NCBI GenBank assembly: GCA_963662175.1
Contig: OY759217.1
Span: 9,178,562-9,242,561 of the forward strand
DNA from: Aradus depressus
Lineage: Eukaryota > Arthropoda > Insecta > Hemiptera > Aradidae
Direction of reading: 5' to 3'
Length of the DNA: 64,000 bases
Positions 57,372 through 64,000 of the stretch are shown piece by piece. Under the pieces are notes generated by a model. It was not told where the DNA came from. It made no database searches and saw only the letters and a list, made by a program, of their open reading frames with translations. The position numbers and the translations under genes are program-made. Every line of letters begins with the position of its first letter. Within the stretch, counting starts at the first letter, position 1.

Positions 57372-59843
57372 TATATATTTTTTCAACCTAATATTTTCAG
57401 TGGCATTCTGAAGCTGTCTTCCAGCAAACCCGGTAAGTCGTCTTGCCCGAAGGCAACGAAGACCCATAATAAATCTTCTTCTGTGTTTTTGACGACCAAG
57501 AGAGCTTCGAAACCATCGGATGTGCGCACTTCAAAGTGTCCATACTGTAAATTGTCTGGTCATGATTTGACCAAATGTCCCAATTTTTTGAATCTGTCGC
57601 CGTCGCAACGCTTCCACTTTGTAAAAACCTTCAAGGGATGTAAATATCATTTAACTTCTGGTCATACTACCGACGAATGCAAATTTAAAATTAGATGTCT
57701 CATTTGCCAATCTCTTCACCATTCCTTACTTCATTTTTCAACAAACACCCTCGTTGAAGATACTAGGCCTCCATCTATGGGGACGCCTTCAGGAACTTCG
57801 AAATCGATTCTTACCTTTCGTGGTAATTCTTTTGATGTTCCAGCTCAACAAATACTTCTTAGTACTGCTACTGTTTTCATAACAGATGTTCGAGGATGTT
57901 TTCATCCCGTTCGTGCTCTCATTGATTCGGGAGCTCAATCCTCATTGGTGACTTCAGACTGTGCTCGGCGACTCCGCTTGACGGTGGCGAATGATTCCCA
58001 TCAGATAAGTTCTGTCGGGGACCTTAGTGTTCCGTCCTTAGGAACTACATTTTTTGAGATGAAATCTATTCATCGTAAAGCCCCTCTACTAGGTGTCCGC
58101 GCCACAGTTGTCACCAAAATAACGTCGGATCTTCCATCTATTGCAGTTCCGGAAATTATAATCAGAAAAATTAACCCTTCGATCAAATTAGCCGATTTGA
58201 ATTTTGGACTGCCTCGTCCTATCGACTGCCTTTTAGGTGCCGATATTTACTATAAAATATTGGAAGGTAGACCCATCCCTATTATCGGTACAGATTTAGC
58301 CACCATTAAAACATCTCTTGGCTGGATTGTTACTGGTGCCTATTCAGTTGATTTTGAGTCCTTCCCCAGGCCATCGGTTTTGACCCTCACGACGATTCCC
58401 TTTATTCACCGTCAACTTGAACGATTCTGGGAATTGGAGGAACCTAGCATTGGAGTTGTGACCGATCCGGAAGAGGAACTTTGCGAAGAACATTTTGCCC
58501 GGACTCATCGTCGTTTGACTTCAGGGAGGTACGTTGTTGCTCTTCCATTTAAATCTCCTTCACCATTATTAAGTGATTCAAGATCGCAAGCGTTGAAGCG
58601 GTTCTACAACTTGGAAAAGAAATTGTTGAGAAATCCCACATTGAGACGGGAATATATCACTTTTATGGAAGAGTATCTCTCTCTAGGACACATGGAAATC
58701 GCTTCCTTTCCTGGGAAATACATAATTCCCCATCATGGCATTTTAAAAGAGACTAGCTCAACAACTAAGTTGAGAGCGGTCTTTGATGCGTCCATGTCGT
58801 CGTCGATTTCTACCGGCTCTCTAAATCAACATCTTTTTGTTGGACCGAAACTTCAACTTGATATTGCGGACATCATGCTTCATTTTAGACTTCATCGCAT
58901 TGTGTTTCTTATCAATGAACCGGATCGTCTTTATCAACATATTTACTGGAGATCGGATCCTGCTGATGACGTTAAAGAATATGAATTGTGCACCTTGACT
59001 TACGGGATGTCCTGCTCCCCCTACTTGGCTCTTCGCGTTCTTAAACAACTCACTCTGGATGAAGGTCATCATTTCATCCATGCGTCCAAAGTGTTACGCG
59101 AGGACATATATATGGATGATATCATAACTGGGGCATCAAGTATCGATGAAGCCCTCAGCCTTCAACAACAACTAATTGATTTACTCATGAAGGGTAATTT
59201 CGAGCTTCGTAAGTGGGCCAGCAATTCAGAGAGTGTGCTCAAGGCAGTTCCAGAGAAGTTTCATGAAAGGTCTATTTCACTTTCGAAGGGAGAAGATTGT
59301 GTTTTTAAGGTGTTAGGGGTCCAGTGGAATGCTCAGTCAGATGAGTTCTCATATAATATCACCACCCCACGTCCTCAGTGCACTAAACGTGGTGTTCTAT
59401 CTGCAATTGCGCGTATCTTCGATCCTCTAGGTTATTTAACACCGGTGATATTTTTGGCCAAGCTTCTGTTGCAAAATATTTGGAAATTAGGCCTCGGCTG
59501 GGACGATCCTCTGCCAACTGAAGTCAAACTTGACTGGGAAAATTTCATGATGGAAGTTCCCCAATTGGTGTCCATCCGTTTATCACGTTTCATCCCGGTG
59601 AAACACAGTAACGATTGCCAGTTCGTCGGTTTCTGCGACGCTTCAGAGAAGGGATTCTCGGCCATCATTTATATTAGAACGGTAACGGATGACAATGTTC
59701 AAATTTTTCTCTTGAAAGCAAAATCTAAGCTGGCTCCTATAAAACCGCTCTCTATCCCAAGGCTTGAGCTTTGTGGTGCTCTTCTTCTTGCAAAATTATT
59801 CAGCTCTCTGAAAAAATTTCGAGACAGAATTTCGATAAATTAA
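57372..59843 (+). CDS. BEL/Pao gag(C-term)-protease-RT-RNase H polyprotein, defective
   Basis: The frame is open from about 57372 with no good ATG. Counting residues from 57483, CCHC-type knuckles start CPYCKLSGHDLTKC (19-32), with two further clusters to about 77. Protease active site LIDSGAQ is at 146-152. RT opens with LRAVFDASMSS (430-440), and YMDD is at 543-546. RNase H starts FVGFCDASEKGF. FRLHRIVF joins directly to LINEPDRLYQ at 475 (base 58905), where relatives have a short block holding the first catalytic aspartate, so RT is inactive. Gag upstream of the knuckles is largely missing. The frame stops at 59843 and continues in another frame. Confidence 0.85.
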   Translation, partial: YIFFQPNIFSGILKLSSSKPGKSSCPKATKTHNKSSSVFLTTKRASKPSDVRTSKCPYCKLSGHDLTKCPNFLNLSPSQRFHFVKTFKGCKYHLTSGHTTDECKFKIRCLICQSLHHSLLHFSTNTLVEDTRPPSMGTPSGTSKSILTFRGNSFDVPAQQILLSTATVFITDVRGCFHPVRALIDSGAQSSLVTSDCARRLRLTVANDSHQISSVGDLSVPSLGTTFFEMKSIHRKAPLLGVRATVVTKITSDLPSIAVPEIIIRKINPSIKLADLNFGLPRPIDCLLGADIYYKILEGRPIPIIGTDLATIKTSLGWIVTGAYSVDFESFPRPSVLTLTTIPFIHRQLERFWELEEPSIGVVTDPEEELCEEHFARTHRRLTSGRYVVALPFKSPSPLLSDSRSQALKRFYNLEKKLLRNPTLRREYITFMEEYLSLGHMEIASFPGKYIIPHHGILKETSSTTKLRAVFDASMSSSISTGSLNQHLFVGPKLQLDIADIMLHFRLHRIVFLINEPDRLYQHIYWRSDPADDVKEYELCTLTYGMSCSPYLALRVLKQLTLDEGHHFIHASKVLREDIYMDDIITGASSIDEALSLQQQLIDLLMKGNFELRKWASNSESVLKAVPEKFHERSISLSKGEDCVFKVLGVQWNAQSDEFSYNITTPRPQCTKRGVLSAIARIFDPLGYLTPVIFLAKLLLQNIWKLGLGWDDPLPTEVKLDWENFMMEVPQLVSIRLSRFIPVKHSNDCQFVGFCDASEKGFSAIIYIRTVTDDNVQIFLLKAKSKLAPIKPLSIPRLELCGALLLAKLFSSLKKFRDRISIN

Positions 59844-60146
59844 ATATTCTTCTTTACGGATTCCGCTATTGTGTTAGGTTGGCTACATACTCCACCTCAT
59901 TTATTGAAAATCTTTGTGGCCAACCGTATTGTAGAAATTTTACAGTTAATTCCTGAGGTGTCCTGGCGTCACGTGGGCACATTGGACAATCCAGCTGACG
60001 CTGCCTCACGGGGTCTCCGCCCATCTCAGATTTTACGTAGTGATCTATGGTGGAACGGACCGTCTTGGCTACAACTTCCCGTCCATGACTGGCCAAAGAT
60101 CGAAAGATTTTGTAGCCGGTTTTGCCCGAGCTTAGGGGCGGTATAA
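59844..60146 (+). pseudogene. BEL/Pao RNase H end, frameshifted
   Basis: DSAIVLGWLHTPPHLLKIFV and TLDNPADAASRGL are the conserved distal RNase H/connection region of BEL/Pao pol. It is in a different frame from the upstream polyprotein; the shift lies near 59800-59870. Confidence 0.85.
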
Positions 60147-61537
60147 TTGCTACTCTCAGTTCAAAGGTCGTCCCTGACCTTGTGTCATGGATCGAAAACT
60201 TCTCATCATTTATGAAGCTTCTCAGGACGGTATCGTATGTGCGGCGATTCATCCAGAATGCCCGCAACTCCAATCTGTGTGGGCCTTTGACATTAAGAGA
60301 ATTGAACGCGGCGGAGACAACCTGTATCCGTCTTATCCAAAATTGTTATTTACCTAACGCTATACACATTGGCGACGAGGATTATGCCTCCACTAATCTC
60401 CGAGGTCTGACTCCATTCTTGGATCCCTTGGGACTTTTGAGGGTGGGCGGTCGTCTTCAACAATCACCTCTTCCTGAAGGTATGAAGCACCCTATCATCC
60501 TACCTCATCATTCCCACCTCTCTAGACTTAAAATACGTCACTATCACCACTTGTATTTGCATGCTGGTCTGAATCAACTCCATGCCTTGATACGTCAACG
60601 TTTCTGGATCCTCTCAGCAAGGCGTTTAATCAGACAAGAGTTATTTAGATGTGACATTTGTTATAAGTTTTCAGCAAAGCCAGCTGAGGCTCTGATGGGC
60701 AGTTTGCCTACGTGTCGTTTTGAAGCTGGCCGAACTTTTATTAATGTTGGCGTCGATTTTGCCGGCCCATTTCCTATCAGGGAGTCTCGGAGAAGAAATG
60801 CGCCTGTTAGCAAATCATATTTATGTCTGTTTGTATGTATGACTACTAAGGCTCTTCATTTGGAACTGGTATCTGATCTTTCGACAGCGTCCTTCATGGC
60901 CACGCTCGATAGATTCATTTCACGTAGAGGGCTCCCAACTAAATTTCTGTCAGATTGTGGCAGCAACTTTGTCGGAGCGGCAAGGCATCTCTCTGACATG
61001 CAGAAATGGTTACATAAAAATTCTGTCCAAGAGGATTTGTCTTCCCATCTACTGACGAGAGGTGTGGAATGGGTTTTTAACCCTCCTTACTCACCCAATT
61101 TCGGAGGTATCTGGGAAGCCGGCGTCAAGTGCGTGAAGAGTCATTTTAAACGCGTTCTCAATGATACAGCTTTCACTTTCGAAGAGCTCACCACCTTGTT
61201 CGCAAGGATTGAAGCGATTCTAAACTCAAGACCTCTTTGTGCCTTAACATCAGATCCTACTGATCTAGACATTCTTACTCCAGGTCATTTCTTGATTGGG
61301 ACAGCTCTAACAACGAGACCAGAAGTCGACTTTACGGACAGTCCTGAGAATCGACTCACCAGATGGCAACTCGTACAACAGTTCAACACTATTGGCAACG
61401 ATGGAGGAATGAATATCTTACAACTCTCCAACAACGACCAAAATGGTTTAGAACTACTTACCATCCTCATGTCGGTGATTTGGTTCTTCTTTGGGACAAA
61501 CATTCCTCACCTGCTCAATGGCCTCGCGGAAGAATAA
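60122..61537 (+). CDS. BEL/Pao integrase
   Basis: Counting from 60122: an HHCC zinc site (H143, H147, C177, C180) in RHYHHLYLHAGL...RCDICYK. Catalytic triad D212 (VGVDFAGPF), D278 (LSDCGSNF) and E332 (GGIWEAGVK). Then LNSRPLCALTSDPTDLDILT and TPGHFLIG, and the start of the C-terminal DUF5641-type region (RLTRWQLVQQF). A frameshift near 61385 sends this frame to an early stop at 61537; the true continuation is in the frame ending at 61665. The triad itself is intact. Confidence 0.9.
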   Translation: MPELRGGIIATLSSKVVPDLVSWIENFSSFMKLLRTVSYVRRFIQNARNSNLCGPLTLRELNAAETTCIRLIQNCYLPNAIHIGDEDYASTNLRGLTPFLDPLGLLRVGGRLQQSPLPEGMKHPIILPHHSHLSRLKIRHYHHLYLHAGLNQLHALIRQRFWILSARRLIRQELFRCDICYKFSAKPAEALMGSLPTCRFEAGRTFINVGVDFAGPFPIRESRRRNAPVSKSYLCLFVCMTTKALHLELVSDLSTASFMATLDRFISRRGLPTKFLSDCGSNFVGAARHLSDMQKWLHKNSVQEDLSSHLLTRGVEWVFNPPYSPNFGGIWEAGVKCVKSHFKRVLNDTAFTFEELTTLFARIEAILNSRPLCALTSDPTDLDILTPGHFLIGTALTTRPEVDFTDSPENRLTRWQLVQQFNTIGNDGGMNILQLSNNDQNGLELLTILMSVIWFFFGTNIPHLLNGLAEE

Positions 61538-61665
61538 CTGACGTCTTCCCAGGTCCCGACGGAATTGTTAGGGTTGTAAGTGTTCATACTCTTAAGGGTA
61601 TTTTTAAACGTCCCCTATCTAAGTGTGTGCCACTGATTCCCCAATCGGGTGACTCAGAGAAGTAA
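61363..61665 (+). pseudogene. BEL/Pao integrase C-terminal (DUF5641-like) part, frameshifted
   Basis: WQRWRNEYLTTLQQRPKW, VGDLVLLWDKHSSPAQWPRG and GRITDVFPGPDGIVRVV are the usual C-terminal chromatin/integration domain. Stop at 61663-61665, 42 bases before the 3' LTR. Confidence 0.85.
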
Positions 61666-61707
61666 TTTCTTTAAATTGTTTTTCATATAAAATTTGGTGG
61701 GCGGTTA

Positions 61708-62289
61708 TGTTAGCGCAACATTTAATTAATTTTTGATTTTTTTGTAGAGGTATTTTTTCTTAAGTTTTCTTTCATTAATTATTCTAATAATTATTAATAT
61801 TATTATCATAATAACTATGGTCAATATTACTCATGTAATTTATTCTTATGTTTATATTACATCATATTAACAATTTGTGGGAGGAGCCTGTGTGGGGGAG
61901 TGGGGAATAGTTCATTTTATGACCGCTGGTCAGTGTTGGTGTTGGACAGATAGTCTTCCATGGTCCTTCAGCCTGTTGACATTAGGGCACTCCTCAAGGC
62001 CACCAACCCGCCGACTTCTCTCGTCAACCCGGATCGCCTTTCCGTGGACCTCTGAAGTCTGGTACTTGGCTCATCTGGTGTGACGGCGTCCTCAGCCTAC
62101 TCCCAGATCTTCTCGGCCTTGTTTGGAGATCAGTTCATCAGCCCATCTTCCACATTCACCCCTCCATATCAGGAGAGTTAACTTTGTTTATTTTTGTTTT
62201 CCCTTTTAACTACGCCGACTGGCCCTTGTATTTGAAATGAAATATAATTATATTATTTTTCAAAATCTAGTCTATGTTATTTATTAACA
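61708..62289 (+). repeat. BEL/Pao 3' LTR
   Basis: Same length as the 5' LTR. It begins tgttagcgcaaca, ends ttattaaca, and is followed at once by polymerase coding sequence on the opposite strand. Confidence 0.92.
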
Positions 62290-63394
62290 TAGAAGATGTA
62301 TTATCTACTTTGCAACTAGGAGCCGTAAAACATAGTTTACATTTTTCTGTACATCGGTGGTCGTTCCTGTTCTTATAGGACTTGTTACATCTCTCGCAGT
62401 AATAACTACTCGTAAATAGGGATGTTAAACTTGTAAGTTAAAATGATTATCTTCGTTAAAAAGATTTATGGTGTATGGTGCTGTACAATTTCCCACATCG
62501 AAAACTTTCAGGGGTTTGCCTTTTCCGTCCCGTTTGAAAACTTTTAAATTATAATTGCTAAGATAATTTTGATACATTTGTAACTCCTGGAGCCCGTACC
62601 CCTCCGCTCCTATAGTAACCCCTGCTTTCCGTGTAAGATTCAATGCTTTCATCTTTTGAATCCCATTATATTCCTTACGAATATGAACATAGGCGGGGAC
62701 ATTCCTCCCACCCGTTTTACAATGAACGCGACCGACCACGATAGCGCGCGGTAGACAATGTCTCTCCTGAAAACCATCGTCAAGGGGAAATTTCAGTATG
62801 CCTTTTTTCCGATGAGACATTTCGGTAAAAGAATAATTTCGCATGTTTATTCGCCCGGCCCTTTGTGGTACAAGTACAATGGTTGTAGTTATAGTGAACG
62901 GTTCTTCAAACTTTAGGAAACCAATATCACAACTACTCATCACATTTGTTAGCCTCTATGAAAGGGGAGCCCATTTATGAAAGATTAGCTACACTTTTCA
63001 ATTCTATCATTATTTTATCTAGCGCTTGTACACCCGAAGTAACATGATTGGTTAAAGCAGTAAAAAACCGATGCATCCATACCCCTATTTCAACATCTAA
63101 CGGTTGGGACAAGACTTGGACGGATTCATACACCTTACTAAGGCTGAAACGCGGCACAACAGTTACACGCCTAGAAATAATTTTGAACATTGGATCATTT
63201 AATGCTACGATACCCCCTAAATGAGCAGACTTTATGATCTCACCTTTATTCTCAGTAATGCAAAGCTTTGTATGAAAATAACCATCCCCCTTAACAGTAG
63301 GTGAAACACAGTTGTAGTAGGATAGACAGACATGATGCAAAAAGACAAGAGTTGTAAAAATACGATAAAGTTGAGGACGAATTACACTGAACAC
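62290..63394 (-). pseudogene. Polinton DNA polymerase B, N-terminal part
   Basis: Read 63394 to 62290. An N-terminal domain (VTVVPRFSLSKVYESVQVL, EIGVWMHRFFTAL) shifts frame at about 62970 into FLKFEEPFTITTTIVLV, HCLPRAIVVGRVHCK, LQELQMYQNYLSNYNLKVFK and ending NEDNHFNLQV. Another shift follows at 62425, then SSYYCERCNKSYKNRNDHRC and CKLCFTAPSCKVDN. This runs into the zinc stretch on the far side of the BEL element (56430), so both parts are one gene. No ATG at the start is obvious. Confidence 0.82.
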
Positions 63395-63477
63395 TGCTGA
63401 TGTGATAGTATAGGAGTGAAAGGATATTGGAGAGTCTTATATAGCAGTAGTGAGGACAGTATAGTGGGGGTAAAGAC

Positions 63478-63497
63478 CCCCCCCCCCCCCCCCCCCC
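63478..63497. repeat. poly(C) run
   Basis: About 20 consecutive C separate the two polymerase N-terminal copies. Length in assemblies is often unreliable. Confidence 0.9.
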
Positions 63498-63539
63498 TGA
63501 GGGGCAGCACCAACGCCCGCAAACACCTTGAGAGTCATG

Positions 63540-63983
63540 TTATACATATGTACTTTTTTTCATAGCGCGAATTTTCGTTGAAATTATAACGAAGGGATCC
63601 GTCCAAATAAAATATGTGTTACTCTGTAAGACCGATGTTACCACGTTCTGCATTCTTTCGCCTGTGAATTCTGCAGGATGTATAAACGGTATATATCCTT
63701 TAACTGATAATAATCTATTAGTAAAGGTAATGCCTATTTTATCTTTTGGCAACATATCTTTGACTAAATACTTTGACAACTGTTCAAAAGATTTTTTGAA
63801 CCAATCGATAATTTCTATACCCTGTGGAGGGCATTTTAAAGAAATACTCTCCGTTATTTTTTCTAATCCGAATGTTTTCACAGTTACCAAGGATCTGGAT
63901 AATATATCAAAAGGTATAATATCTTGAACTTGTGTGTGTGTGTAACTATGTCCCAATGCTACATCTGAATTGGAACCCTGCAT
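63540..63983 (-). pseudogene. second, diverged Polinton polymerase N-terminal domain, partial
   Basis: ATG at 63981-63983, but the frame is open back to the window edge. The translation LVTVKTFGLEKITESISLKC, PKDKIGITFTNRLLSV and VLQSNTYFIWTDPFVII aligns with 63394-62820 of the neighbouring copy at low identity. It ends at a stop and has no exonuclease or polymerase domain. It could be a second Polinton or a paralogous gene of the same element. Confidence 0.6.
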
Positions 63984-64000
63984 CGCTGCTACACCCTGAG

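Larger units (their letters stand above)
56431..62289 (+). mobile_element. BEL/Pao LTR retrotransposon inserted in the Polinton polymerase gene
   Basis: Two 582-base LTRs (56431-57012 and 61708-62289) begin tgttagcg and end aaca. A primer-binding region (tttggtgattccgg) follows the first. The internal 4.7 kb encodes zinc knuckles, protease, RT/RNase H and integrase on the plus strand, opposite to the polymerase. No env-like frame. The first five bases after each LTR copy are tagaa, so the true LTR edge may be five bases further out. No matching target duplication is seen at either assignment. Confidence 0.93.

Noticed and set aside
56431..62289. endogenous retrovirus with envelope
   Set aside because: Gene order and integrase are BEL/Pao; nothing is left between the integrase end (61665) and the 3' LTR (61708) for an envelope gene.

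Overview
The window is eukaryotic nuclear DNA, most probably from an insect. It is AT-rich, its genes are split by kilobase introns with GT/AG boundaries, it has many interspersed retroelements, a SINE family ending in the insect telomere-type pentamer TTAGG, and BEL/Pao, Polinton/Maverick, R1-like and I-like elements. There are no operons, CRISPR arrays or prokaryotic genes. I cannot name the species.

The only host genes I can reconstruct are two tandem copies of a secreted nucleoside hydrolase (IU-NH superfamily), both on the minus strand. NH2 (42887 to 20618) is complete: six exons give 990 coding bases and 329 residues with a signal peptide. NH1 (17329 to 7316) has the same exon plan and the same intron phases (2,0,1,1,0), but only its first five exons are here. 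Where its last intron should lie, the DNA becomes a 7 kb satellite that runs off the left edge. Secreted enzymes of this family act on extracellular nucleosides and are known from insect saliva and venom; that role here is inference.

Layout: 1-7093 is an 81-bp satellite with higher-order structure. 7292-17329 is NH1, its introns holding a composite repeat, a SINE, a hAT-type MITE and a 225-bp palindrome. 17330-20617 is intergenic. 20618-42887 is NH2, whose introns hold six or more tandem arrays, a 1.26 kb long-TIR element, foldback palindromes, SINEs of two families and three R1-like LINE fragments. 43075-46556 holds an inverted pair of a dispersed element, the 3' end of an I-like LINE and a SINE. 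46557-48432 is very AT-rich and featureless. 48446-52390 holds a textbook SINE, a decayed multicopy transposon-like gene and the 5' end of a gypsy element.

53782-63983 is a mobile-element graveyard. A Polinton DNA polymerase B gene (minus strand) has been split by a BEL/Pao LTR retrotransposon (plus strand) with nearly identical LTRs. Both elements are defective: the Polinton polymerase lacks the motif B block, and the BEL reverse transcriptase lacks the first catalytic-aspartate block. A second, diverged copy of the Polinton polymerase N-terminal region lies at the right edge.
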